19,673 nt of DNA from Betaproteobacteria bacterium. GTDB taxonomy: Bacteria; Pseudomonadota; Gammaproteobacteria; Burkholderiales; Burkholderiaceae_C. Location: NCBI GenBank assembly GCA_009923345.1, contig RFTR01000014.1, forward strand, positions 1-19,673, written 5' to 3'. Below are positions 1 to 7,526 of this stretch, in pieces. The notes below the pieces were generated by a model. The model worked only from the letters and a program-made list of their open reading frames with translations. It was not told where the DNA came from and did not search any database. The position numbers and the translations under genes are program-made. Each line of letters opens with the position of its first letter. Position 1 is the first letter of the stretch.

Positions 1-918
1 GGGGATGCCCATGAATTCGTCTACACGGTCTGCGGTGTAGTTTTGGATGGCATATGCCAATGTTCTAGGTGACACCAAGCGCACACCTTTGAGCGTGCCA
101 CCTTGCAACATCATTTGGTACAAGGCCACCATGCCGCGTGCAGTGCCATAAGCGCCGCCACCAGGTACACCGGCCTCTTGCCACACCCTGTCAGTACTTT
201 CAAAACGCAAACGCAATCCGTTTGGCGACTTGTTATCGGGCTCGTAGAGAAACGCCATGCGCGAGGTTTGAAATGTTGGTAAGCCAACAAACAAGTCGTT
301 GGCCAAACCAAGAGGCTCCAACACTTCAGAACGTATAACGTCTCTGAAGTCTTTGCCTGTAACGGCTTCCACCACCATCGCCAACACCCAGTGGGCGCTG
401 AGTCCGTGGTAGCTGATGCGAGAACCAGGTACCCATTGCAAATTGAAGTCGCATACTGCTTGTCGCACTCTGGCGTGGTCATTCCATGTGGTGTTGGGCA
501 CATCGCCATCTGGAAACCCGCCTTGGTGGGTGATCACTTGAAACAAAGTGATGGCTTCTTTACCGTTTTTTGCAAACTCGGGCAGATAGTCGGTGACACG
601 ATCGGTGAAACGCAATTTGCCTTGCTCATGTAACTTCCAGAGCAGTGTTGCCATGATGACTTTGGTATTGGAATACAACAACCACACAGATTGGTTGTCA
701 GCAGATACTGCATGTGTATCAGCTTCATGGCCTTGGCCAATACGGGCTTGTCCAAAACTTTGCTCCCACACCAAACTGCCCTGGTAGCCCATTGCAATTT
801 GTGCACCTGGATAGCGTTTATCCTGAATGTGTGTATGGATCAACTCACCTAAACGCGACATAGCGTCCGCTTGGATGGGCGCGTGAGTGATGGGTGCTGA
901 AGGCAATGGGTAAGTCAT
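1..918 (-). CDS. Beta-lactamase-family serine hydrolase (partial, C-terminus off window)
   Basis: This open frame reads from an ATG at 918 to the left edge without a stop, giving 306 residues of a longer protein. It belongs to the class C beta-lactamase/esterase/penicillin-binding fold (PF00144 type). The nucleophile motif SxxK is S83-N-T-K86 within 'LLYSNTKV'. The usual 'THTSG' element appears as T130-H-Q-G-G-F-P, and the second catalytic Tyr is probably Y170 in 'ISYHG'. A Gly-rich 'PGGGAYGTARGM' lies near residue 252. No signal peptide is visible, so a cytoplasmic esterase or amidase is more likely than a periplasmic antibiotic-degrading enzyme. The start is the first Met before the conserved region; its Shine-Dalgarno is weak. 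It lies 20 bases downstream of the exported protein gene on the same strand and is probably co-transcribed with it. Substrate is unknown. Fold assignment is firm; function is not. Confidence 0.85.
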   Translation of the reverse strand, partial: MTYPLPSAPITHAPIQADAMSRLGELIHTHIQDKRYPGAQIAMGYQGSLVWEQSFGQARIGQGHEADTHAVSADNQSVWLLYSNTKVIMATLLWKLHEQGKLRFTDRVTDYLPEFAKNGKEAITLFQVITHQGGFPDGDVPNTTWNDHARVRQAVCDFNLQWVPGSRISYHGLSAHWVLAMVVEAVTGKDFRDVIRSEVLEPLGLANDLFVGLPTFQTSRMAFLYEPDNKSPNGLRLRFESTDRVWQEAGVPGGGAYGTARGMVALYQMMLQGGTLKGVRLVSPRTLAYAIQNYTADRVDEFMGIP

Positions 919-938
919 GGGCTGTACAAACCTAGATA

Positions 939-1631
939 TTAAAAAATTGAATCAGGAATGTAGCGCAAACCAAAAGATATCCACCGCGTGTTTGTGATGC
1001 CGTTAAATTGCTGACCAATCGTGGTGTCAATTTGTAACAGGTTAGGTATCAAGGTGTAGCGCCCTCCTGTTTGCCAGTAAGGCTTAGCTTTGTTGTCGCC
1101 AAATGATTCGGCGATGAAAATGAAGCGACTACTGGTTTGAATTTCAGCACCAAAGCCATAGGTCATGCGATTTTCATTTTTGGCTTTATCGCGCAGCCAA
1201 CCGAGGTTGGTGTGATAAATGACTTTGTCATTCAAAGTAGATACAGACAAAGGAATATAGGCATAGGTATTTCCCAAACTATTTGGACCAGTTGTGGCAC
1301 TTGGGTGGTTAATTTGCCCCACTGCCAAGCCCCAACCGTAACCATTGGTTGTCAACTCTCGAAACAAAGATTTGCCTTGCAAGACGTAGTCATTGGTAGC
1401 AACTTCACCCGTGTTTTTAGTATGCCCACCACCAGCAGTGATTTCAAAATTACCACTGGGATTGCAAGCAGGAAGCGCCCATTTTTCGTTGCTATCTTTG
1501 TAAATACGCACCCAACTCTCTACTTGGCAACTCCCGGCAGTTGCCAATCGCGCATCGTCAGTCATAAAGGGGCGAGCCGCAAAAGACGAAGCACTAATAA
1601 ATAGCGCTAGGCAAAAAATAACATGTCGCAT
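939..1631 (-). CDS. Exported beta-strand-rich protein of unknown function
   Basis: This 230-residue protein starts with a clear Sec signal peptide: Met-Arg-His, a hydrophobic core, and likely cleavage after 'SSFA-A'. The mature N-terminus 'RPFMTDDARL' is an opening I associate, from memory, with uncharacterised envelope proteins of Burkholderiales. The rest alternates polar and hydrophobic residues with many Gly, Tyr, Trp and Phe and ends in Phe, which suits an outer-membrane beta-barrel or a beta-sandwich. Two Cys in the mature part (in 'GSCQVES' and 'LPACNP') could form a periplasmic disulfide. It is the upstream gene of a likely two-gene unit with the serine hydrolase and is divergent from the LDH2 gene. 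No good ribosome binding site is visible before the ATG. Function unknown. Confidence 0.75.
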   Translation of the reverse strand: MRHVIFCLALFISASSFAARPFMTDDARLATAGSCQVESWVRIYKDSNEKWALPACNPSGNFEITAGGGHTKNTGEVATNDYVLQGKSLFRELTTNGYGWGLAVGQINHPSATTGPNSLGNTYAYIPLSVSTLNDKVIYHTNLGWLRDKAKNENRMTYGFGAEIQTSSRFIFIAESFGDNKAKPYWQTGGRYTLIPNLLQIDTTIGQQFNGITNTRWISFGLRYIPDSIF

Positions 1632-1662
1632 TATGAAATTTACTAATGAACTTTCTTTGAAA

Positions 1663-1688
1663 GTATGACAAGATGGTATGACAAGTTG
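1663..1688. repeat. Tandem 13-bp direct repeat in divergent intergenic region
   Basis: Two adjacent copies of GTATGACAAG(A/T)TG lie at 1663-1675 and 1676-1688 and differ at one base. They sit between the divergent exported-protein and LDH2 genes, just upstream of and touching the proposed LDH2 -35 box. The position suits a direct-repeat regulator site, but no regulator gene is in the window and chance duplication is possible. Confidence 0.45.
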
Positions 1689-1715
1689 ATTACTTGAATC
1701 CGATTTTCGTATGAT
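1686..1715 (+). promoter_or_regulatory. Candidate sigma-70 promoter for the LDH2-Bug operon
   Basis: A -35 box TTGATT (1686-1691) and a -10 box TATGAT (1710-1715) are separated by 18 bases. The predicted transcript start near 1722 leaves a leader of about 26 bases, with an AAAGG ribosome binding site before the ATG at 1748. This is a match to consensus by eye only. Confidence 0.45.
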
Positions 1716-1747
1716 CGCCCGAGAACAAATTCACCAAAGGCCAAGTC

Positions 1748-2803
1748 ATGACCTCGACCCTTCGCGTTAGCCAAAACAAACTTGAAAAATTTATTTACGA
1801 AGCTTTTCTCAAAACAGGACTGCCCGAAGCGGATGCACGCACCATGGGTGCATTGATGGCCGAGGCTGATTTACAAGGTTCCGATGGCCATGGCGTGATC
1901 CGCATGGTGCCCTACATCACCCGATTCAAAGGTGGCGGCGTGAACCTGACACCCAATATCCGCGTGGTCAAAGAAAAAGCTGCGATGGCTTTGATTGATG
2001 GCGATAACGGCATGGGCCATTTGGTGATGAAGCAAGCGACCGAGTTAGCCATTAAAAAAGCCAAAACAGCTGGCGTTGCATGGGTAGGTTCCGTGCATTC
2101 CAACCATGCGGGCCCTGCTTCTTTATATGCCCGTATGCCTTTAGCGCACGACATGATTGGCTTGTACTTCGCTGTTGGAAATGCAAACCACTTGCCACCT
2201 TGGGGCGGATTGAGTATGTTGCTCTCCACCAACCCCATAGCTTGCGCGATTCCCGCGATGCACGAAGCGCCGGTCATTTTGGATATGGCCACCACAGTCA
2301 CTTCGTACGGAAAAGTAAAAGCCAAACGCCAACGTGGCGAGATGATGCCAGAAGGCTGGATGATCAACAGAGACGGAACGCCACTGCTAGACCCGCAACA
2401 TGCAGATGATGGTTTGTTGTTGCCGATTGGTGGCTACAAAGGCTATGGTCTGGCTTTGATCATTGGCATGTTGGCCGGCACCCTCAATGGAGCCGCTTTA
2501 GGTAAAGACGTAGTGGACTTCAACCATGACGCCAGCACACCTACCAACACAGGGCAAGCCATCATGGTGATTGACCCCGATGCATTTGGTGAGGTGAAGG
2601 AATTTAAAGAGCGCATGGATTCGGTCATTCAAGAAATGCGCAACAGCGAGCGCATCAAAGGGGTAGACCGTATTTGGCTACCTGGCGAGCAATCGCACCA
2701 AAAACGCATTGACTATGCGCGTGACGGTATTCCAATTCCCGATGCCTTGGCCAAACAACTCCATGGATTAGCTATGGAATTGGGTATCGCGCCTCTGGCC
2801 TGA
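1748..2803 (+). CDS. Malate/lactate/ureidoglycolate dehydrogenase, LDH2 family
   Basis: The 351-residue product is a full-length member of the LDH2/MDH2 oxidoreductase family (PF02615), cytoplasmic NAD(P)-dependent enzymes that interconvert 2-hydroxyacids and 2-oxoacids such as malate, L-lactate, sulfolactate or ureidoglycolate. Visible family signatures are 'SDGHGVIRM' with the expected catalytic His48, 'VHSNHAGP' (residues 116-123), 'STNPIA' (160-165) and the Gly-rich 'GGYKGYGLAL' (228-237). Length is normal and no lesion is seen. The start is an ATG preceded by AAAGG at good spacing. An orphan Bug receptor gene follows 64 bases downstream on the same strand, so the enzyme probably oxidises the acid the receptor binds; that link is inference. 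The exact substrate cannot be read from the sequence. Confidence 0.9.
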   Translation: MTSTLRVSQNKLEKFIYEAFLKTGLPEADARTMGALMAEADLQGSDGHGVIRMVPYITRFKGGGVNLTPNIRVVKEKAAMALIDGDNGMGHLVMKQATELAIKKAKTAGVAWVGSVHSNHAGPASLYARMPLAHDMIGLYFAVGNANHLPPWGGLSMLLSTNPIACAIPAMHEAPVILDMATTVTSYGKVKAKRQRGEMMPEGWMINRDGTPLLDPQHADDGLLLPIGGYKGYGLALIIGMLAGTLNGAALGKDVVDFNHDASTPTNTGQAIMVIDPDAFGEVKEFKERMDSVIQEMRNSERIKGVDRIWLPGEQSHQKRIDYARDGIPIPDALAKQLHGLAMELGIAPLA

Positions 2804-2867
2804 TGGCCTCTCGCATGAAATGCAAAACGCACACATCTGAAATACAAAACCCTATTACGAATTGATT

Positions 2868-3857
2868 ATGAAACACACCAAACTTTTGATAAGCCTCATC
2901 GCTGCGTTGGGTATCACCTTTGCTTCGCAAGCACAGGCTCAGGCGCAAGCGCCATCGGGTTACCCCAATAAACCTATTCGCATGATCTTGCCTTTGGCTG
3001 TCGGCAGTGCTGTCGATGTCGCGGCCAGGTTGTTGGCACAAAAAATGTCTGCCAATATGGGGCAATCTATCGTGATTGAAAACGTCACGGGCGCGGCTGG
3101 CATCATTGGCGCCGATAAATTAGCCAAAGCGGCACCAGACGGTTACACCATTGGGGGCTTTAACGACAGCGTGGTCACCATGGTGCCCAACCTCAACCCC
3201 AACACCCCCTACAACCCGCTCAAAGACTTTACGTTTGTCTCCTTGGTGGCTACGGTTGAATTTTGTTTAGCCGTGCCCCCCGATTCACCTTTCAAAACCA
3301 CTGCCGATCTGATTGCTGCTGCTAAAAAAGCACCAGACAGCATTGCGTTTGCGTCGGGCGGCAATGGCAGCCCCCAACACATTGGTTTTGCAATGTTCAA
3401 TTCGCAGACCAACACGGTGATGAAACATATTCCCTACAAAGGCGCCAGCCAAGCAGCGCAAGATGTGGCTTCTGGCCAAGTGCCTGTCACCATGCAAGGC
3501 ATTGCGACCGTTGCAGGCTTGGTGAAGGGCGGAAAACTTCGCCTCATGGGCGTGTCTATGAAACAAAGACACCCACAATTTCCCGATATCCCGACGATTT
3601 CTGAATCTGGCGCACCTGGTTTTGAATTCAGTACTTGGTTTTTGGTAACTGCACCAGCTGGAACACCTAAAGAAATTGTGACGCGTTTGAATCGCGAAAT
3701 TGTCAAAGCCTTGGCTGACCCTGAGTTGCGCGAGCGTTATGAAACACTGGGCTTGGCACCTTTAGGCACCTCCCCAGAAGAATTGGCAACACGAACCCAG
3801 CAACAATTTGCAAAATACGCCAAAGTCATCAAAGACAACCAAATCAAATCCGATTAA
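2868..3857 (+). CDS. Orphan Bug/TctC-family periplasmic receptor (with LDH2)
   Basis: This 329-residue protein is a Bug-type (TctC, PF03401) extracytoplasmic receptor that captures a carboxylate or similar small ligand for a tripartite tricarboxylate transporter. A Sec signal peptide ending around 'SQAQAQAQA' precedes the family opening 'YPNKPIRMILP'. Other signatures are 'GAAGIIGADKLAKAAPDGYT', 'HIPYKGASQAAQDVASGQVPV' and 'PDIPTISESGAPGFE'. An upstream TTG at 2862 is in frame, but ATG 2868 begins a better signal peptide. The ribosome binding site is weak, so coupling to the LDH2 gene is possible. The ligand loop normally reading like 'PFxxGGxxD' is here 'PLAVGSAVD', with the Gly pair lost, suggesting a shifted ligand range. 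No TctA or TctB genes adjoin it, so it must use a permease encoded elsewhere, perhaps the one at 14837-16837. Confidence 0.92.
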   Translation: MKHTKLLISLIAALGITFASQAQAQAQAPSGYPNKPIRMILPLAVGSAVDVAARLLAQKMSANMGQSIVIENVTGAAGIIGADKLAKAAPDGYTIGGFNDSVVTMVPNLNPNTPYNPLKDFTFVSLVATVEFCLAVPPDSPFKTTADLIAAAKKAPDSIAFASGGNGSPQHIGFAMFNSQTNTVMKHIPYKGASQAAQDVASGQVPVTMQGIATVAGLVKGGKLRLMGVSMKQRHPQFPDIPTISESGAPGFEFSTWFLVTAPAGTPKEIVTRLNREIVKALADPELRERYETLGLAPLGTSPEELATRTQQQFAKYAKVIKDNQIKSD

Positions 3858-3883
3858 CCCACTCGTCAAAAGGCTCAACCACT

Positions 3884-4667
3884 ATGCATTCAAGACTTAT
3901 CTCCAAGCTATTGCTTACTTGGTTTATAGCTTTCACAACGTGCTTGGCATTAGCCCTGCCTTCACCTAAAGATATTGAGACAGAAATACAAGCAGGCAAC
4001 TTCGCCAAAGCAGAGAGCATGCTCAGAGAAGTCATTGCTGAGAAACCTCAAAGCGCCAAAGCACATTACGAATTGGGCCAAGTATTAGCGCGGCAAGAAC
4101 GTGAGCCAGTTGCATAACAGCGCTTCTGCCCAACAAAAAAGTGTTGCAACGTCTCCCGCCCAAAACTCTGCCCCAGCCTCCAGTCCTGGTATCAACTGGG
4201 CCTACGTTTTCATGGGGATTGCTGGGCTTTTAGCATTGGTATTGATCATCCGTATCGCCCGCCCTGCGCCTCCCGCTTCTTCTGCGCCTCCAGCTTCTAA
4301 TTACTCACCAGCTTATCCCCCAACCAATCCGAATGGAGCAGCGGTTGCGCAAAGAGGTTTTGGTCAGCAATACGCGCCTGGTGCGCCTCAGCAACAGCCC
4401 TACAGTCCAGCACCAGCTGGTGGCATGGGTTCGGGCATAGGCGGTGCCGTCATTGGGGGATTGGCTGGCGTTGCTGCTGGTTACGCTTTATCTAAAGCGA
4501 TGGAAGGTGATCACGGAGCTGGCAACGCCAACGCTGCACCTGCGCAATCTGGCGGCTACGTGCCTTTTGACAGTCCTGCGCAACCTGACTTAGGAAGCTT
4601 TGACTCAGGCAGCGGTGGCGATTCTTGGGACGACGGCGGCTCGTCAGGTGGCGACGACAGTTGGTGA
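3884..4667 (+). pseudogene. TPR-containing envelope protein, reading frame disrupted near 4090-4110
   Basis: The first part (3884-4117) encodes a signal peptide or anchor (residues 1-25) and one TPR-like helical hairpin ('AGNFAKAESMLREVIAEKPQSAKAH' region), then stops after 'ARQEREPVA'. A second frame (about 4101-4667, shifted by one base) carries a Ser/Ala/Pro linker, one membrane helix ('WAYVFMGIAGLLALVLII'), a Pro/Gln-rich stretch, a Gly-rich 'GGMGSGIGGAVIGGL' segment and an acidic Asp/Gly/Ser/Trp tail. From memory, Burkholderiales encode these parts as one protein, with the TPR completed before the linker; roughly 20-30 codons seem to be missing at the junction. The second frame could start at the overlapping GTG 4101 by coupling, but a frame-changing deletion explains the lost TPR helix better. 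It lies 26 bases after the Bug gene. Function unknown. Confidence 0.6.
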
Positions 4668-4686
4668 TCAACTGCCGTTCAAAATT

Positions 4687-5889
4687 TCAAGAGTTTTTAC
4701 GAATAAATTCAGCTACACGCGCAATGCCTAAGGTGATAGCTTCGTCGGAGGCAGCATAACTAAAGCGGATGTGCTGACCTTCGTTGGGCACACGGGGCCC
4801 AAAATGGATATCCGCTAACACTGCAACGCCGGCCTCATTGAGCAAGCGTTTGCGAAACTCTTCTGAATCTGCACAACGTGTCATTTTGCAGGCCTCGGTC
4901 ACATTGGGCCAAGCGTAGAACGCTCCGCCTGGCGACTTGCATGTGATACCGGGCACTTTGTTGAGCAAGCCCACGATCAAGTCACGACGCTTGTGAAATA
5001 TGTCGTGCATACGCTGAGCATCGGTCTGTGGACCCTTCAATGCTTCCACACCAGCCCATTGCGTGATGTGCGACGCACAGGACTCGGTATTGGTAATCCA
5101 ATTGGTAAAAAACGGCGCCAGTTTTTTGTTGGCAGCAAAACCTAAACGCCAACCCGTCATGGCCCATGTTTTGGAACATCCATCAGAGATGATGGTGCGC
5201 TCTTGCATGCCGGGTAGAGACGCGATGGATTCAAATGCACCGTCATACACCAGTTGCCCATAGATTTCGTCGGCGAATATCCAAATTTGGGGGTGCTTGC
5301 GCAAGATCTCTGCGATAGCTTCTAAGTCTTTGCGGGGGATGATGCCGCCCGTTGGGTTGTGGGGTGAATTCAAAATCAACAGCTTGGTTCGCGGTGTGAT
5401 TTTGTCGGCTAATTCTTGAGGATCAAAGCCAAAGTTACGCTCTTCGCGTAAGAAGATAGGCACGCCCACCGCACCATTGGCTTTGATTTGGGATTCGTAG
5501 ATAGGAAATCCTGGTACAGGGTAAATCACTTCATCGCCTGCCCCGTAGTCGGTCACAGACAAGATGGAATACCCAATGAATGGTTTGGCACCCGCAGCAA
5601 CTACAACATCATTGGCATCCACTTGAATGCCACTTCGCGTGCGGTTCAAGTAGTCTGCCGCAGCTTGTCGTAATTCAGGAATGCCAGCAGAAGCCGTGTA
5701 GCCGTGCTTACCTTCGCGAATGGCTTTGACGCCTGCATCTTGGATATTGGTTGGCGTTGGAAAGTCTGGCTGGCCAATACAAAAAGAAATGATGTCGCGC
5801 CCTTCACGTATTAGTTGATTGACTTCTGCCAAAACGACGAATGCGTTCTCAGTACCTAGTCCTTGCGCGCGTTGACTAATAGCAACCAT
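4687..5889 (-). CDS. Pyridoxal-phosphate aminotransferase, class I (AspC/AlaT-like)
   Basis: This 400-residue cytoplasmic enzyme is a fold-type I, class I/II aminotransferase that transfers an amino group between an amino acid and a 2-oxoacid. The PLP-binding residues are all visible: K240 in 'SDGCSKTWAMTGWRLGF' (Schiff-base Lys), D207 in 'FADEIYG', N178 in 'NSPHNPTGG', Tyr131 in 'PGFPIYES', and a C-terminal Arg in 'HIRFSYAAS' expected to bind the substrate carboxylate. The ATG at 5889 has a strong AGGAGA ribosome binding site. It is the last gene of a probable minus-strand unit, EamA exporter, ParA, aminotransferase, lying 37 bases after the ParA remnant. An amino-acid exporter and an aminotransferase together suggest amino-acid overflow or turnover, which is inference. 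Length and motifs are intact. The donor/acceptor pair cannot be fixed. Confidence 0.92.
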   Translation of the reverse strand: MVAISQRAQGLGTENAFVVLAEVNQLIREGRDIISFCIGQPDFPTPTNIQDAGVKAIREGKHGYTASAGIPELRQAAADYLNRTRSGIQVDANDVVVAAGAKPFIGYSILSVTDYGAGDEVIYPVPGFPIYESQIKANGAVGVPIFLREERNFGFDPQELADKITPRTKLLILNSPHNPTGGIIPRKDLEAIAEILRKHPQIWIFADEIYGQLVYDGAFESIASLPGMQERTIISDGCSKTWAMTGWRLGFAANKKLAPFFTNWITNTESCASHITQWAGVEALKGPQTDAQRMHDIFHKRRDLIVGLLNKVPGITCKSPGGAFYAWPNVTEACKMTRCADSEEFRKRLLNEAGVAVLADIHFGPRVPNEGQHIRFSYAASDEAITLGIARVAEFIRKNS

Positions 5890-5926
5890 GTGAGTCTCCT
5901 ACCGAATTAAATTGTGAAATGTGTGT

Positions 5927-6480
5927 TTAGTCAGCATCTAGCCATTGGCAAATAGGTTGCCATTGCTCCAGATCACGCTGAACTTTAGAAGCGGAGATAT
6001 CAAACATAGACAAGCCATGGGCTGCCATGTGGACGTAGTACTGTGTATCGCGAATGCAACTCAAAACAGGAACGTTGAGTGAGTCCATGAATTTTTTTAG
6101 ATTCGCGGCAGCAACCGTTCGCGCATCGACACGGTTACCTACTACCGCCACATGTGACATGTGGGCACGATGATTTTGTCAGCTCTGCCGATGACCTCTT
6201 GCATGCGCCAACCACTCAGTCCGCCTGGTGTGTCTATCACCACATGGGTTGTATCTTTGTAGGGTTTGGCGGTGTAAATTAAATCAGCCTCGTATTCCCA
6301 GGTGGCGATTTTGGGGAGTGTTTCAGGGCGTTGCGTTACCCAAAATTTAGATGAGCGTTGCACGTCAGCGTCTCCTAGCATCACTTGATGCCCGCAACTC
6401 GCGAAATAACCCGCAATATTAGTAGATAAAGTAGATTTACCGGAGCCCCCTTTGGGGTTAGCTATCACAACAACTTTCAT
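5927..6480 (-). pseudogene. Orphan ParA/MinD-like ATPase, frame broken near 6160
   Basis: The first frame (6480 down to 6142) begins 'MKVVVIANPKGGSGKS', the deviant Walker A of ParA/MinD ATPases (KGGxGKS, residues 10-16). It continues with 'GDAD' (36-39), where the family switch Asp sits, and 'VVIDTPGG' (80-87, Walker B region), up to 'ADKIIVP' (100-106), then ends with six unrelated residues. A second frame (6160 down to 5927) resumes with 'HVAVVGNRVDART', 'PVLSCIRDTQYYVHMAAHGLSMFD' and 'LEQWQPICQWLD', the usual C-terminal third of small (about 205-210 residue) Burkholderiales ParA-like proteins. About 20-25 residues that normally join the two (typically opening like 'LQPS(I/V)FD') are absent, so I infer a frame-changing internal deletion. 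Its ATG overlaps the exporter stop codon (ATGA, 6480-6477). No ParB partner is present, so plasmid or chromosome partitioning is not supported. Confidence 0.7.
6148..6164. repeat. Perfect 8-bp inverted repeat at the ParA break
   Basis: CCACATGT-G-ACATGTGG is a perfect 17-base palindrome with a one-base centre, lying exactly where the two ParA frames meet. On the minus strand the same bases also read as two tandem CACATGT units. Short palindromes and repeats are typical endpoints of slipped-strand deletions, but the sequence may also simply be native coding sequence. Confidence 0.5.
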
Positions 6481-7373
6481 ACCTCGGATGATACCTTGGT
6501 ACGCATTTCTCTCCATAGCAAAAACATACCACTGGCAACCACAACCACGGCACCTAAAGCAACCGCATGGTCTGGTACTTGCCCAAACACCAACCATCCA
6601 CCTAGGGTCATATACAAAATCTGCTGGTATAAAAAAGGGCCTAAAAATGCGGCAGATGCATAGCGGTGTGCAGTAGCTACACACACATGTCCTAGTCCAC
6701 CGCATAAACCTGTCAGCAAAATAATGGCCCAAGTGAAGAGACCCTCCGGCGTTTGCCACTGCAACAACGCAAAAGGCGCCAGAACAACTGTAGAGACGAT
6801 GGCCGACATCAATTGGGTGGCGACTGGGTTTTCAGTGGCAGCCAAACGGCGCGTCAACATATTGAACCCTGCATATAGCAATGCATTGAGCACACTCAAG
6901 AAAATAGCGGGATGAAACGCATGGCTACCAGGTCGAATAATTACCAACACACCAGCGAAACCTACCCAGATGGCGATCCAACTAGCGGTATCTAATTTTT
7001 CTTTCAAACACCAAGACGACAAAACTGCAATCAAGATAGGTACAGAAAACTGAATGGCACCGGTTTCAGCGAGCTGCAAATATTGCAATGCCACGAAATT
7101 AAACGCTGTCATGATCGCCAAAATAACACCACGTAGCAATTGCAACTTGATATTGACCAGACGAAGGATGCTCCAGCCCATTTTGGGTGCGAATATCAGA
7201 GATGTAATTACCACGTGGGTGAAAAACCGCATCCAAACCACTTGTAAAACCGGCAACGACAAGACCAACCACTTGGCGCTGGTATCCAAGCTGGCAAACA
7301 TCAAAGTCGTGAGGGTGACGAGTGCAATACCGATTTTTCGGTTTTTAGAACTGTCGCTAAGGAGTTGCGTCAT
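6477..7373 (-). CDS. EamA/DMT-superfamily inner-membrane exporter
   Basis: This 298-residue protein has the ten-helix layout of drug/metabolite transporters (two EamA repeats, PF00892), nearly all hydrophobic segments separated by short basic loops. The start of repeat one is 'ALVTLTTLMFASLDTSAKWL', with the family's typical 'RFFTHVV' loop near residue 49. The end of repeat one is marked by 'EKLDTASWIAIWVGFAGVLVIIRPG'. Repeat two begins near 'AIFLSVLNALLYAGFNMLTRRLA' and ends at 'VALGAVVVVASGMFLLWRE'. Members export amino acids, nucleosides or other metabolites; the substrate cannot be told. Its TGA stop overlaps the ParA ATG (ATGA), which indicates translational coupling. No good ribosome binding site precedes the ATG. 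It is divergent from the ABC importer, across a 153-base gap. Confidence 0.88.
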   Translation of the reverse strand: MTQLLSDSSKNRKIGIALVTLTTLMFASLDTSAKWLVLSLPVLQVVWMRFFTHVVITSLIFAPKMGWSILRLVNIKLQLLRGVILAIMTAFNFVALQYLQLAETGAIQFSVPILIAVLSSWCLKEKLDTASWIAIWVGFAGVLVIIRPGSHAFHPAIFLSVLNALLYAGFNMLTRRLAATENPVATQLMSAIVSTVVLAPFALLQWQTPEGLFTWAIILLTGLCGGLGHVCVATAHRYASAAFLGPFLYQQILYMTLGGWLVFGQVPDHAVALGAVVVVASGMFLLWREMRTKVSSEV

Positions 7374-7490
7374 GAATCAAAAAGTAAGCGACTTACCTTT
7401 ACTATACCTCCAAGTTACGAACCATATAGTTGCATTTGTGACTCACATGGGGGTAAAACATAGTATTGATATGACCATTAGCGTGTGATA

Positions 7491-7515
7491 CTGCTACTTG
7501 AAATATCAGTAGCAG
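7491..7515 (+). promoter_or_regulatory. Inverted repeat in the ABC ATPase leader, overlapping the ribosome binding site
   Basis: CTGCTACT (7491-7498) and AGTAGCAG (7508-7515) are perfect complements around a 9-base loop. The right arm shares its last two bases with the AGGAAA Shine-Dalgarno at 7514-7519 that serves the ATG at 7527. As RNA it could partly mask the ribosome binding site; as DNA it could be a repressor operator. The sequence alone does not decide between the two. Confidence 0.5.
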
Positions 7516-7526
7516 GAAATCTATAC

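Noticed and set aside
5927..6480. Plasmid partition locus or integrated plasmid indicated by ParA
   Set aside because: No ParB, parS repeats, replication initiator or mobility genes; the neighbours are metabolic chromosomal genes.
7384..7396. GTAAG-cga-CTTAC inverted repeat in the EamA leader
   Set aside because: A 5-bp arm length is too short to support a regulatory call by itself.
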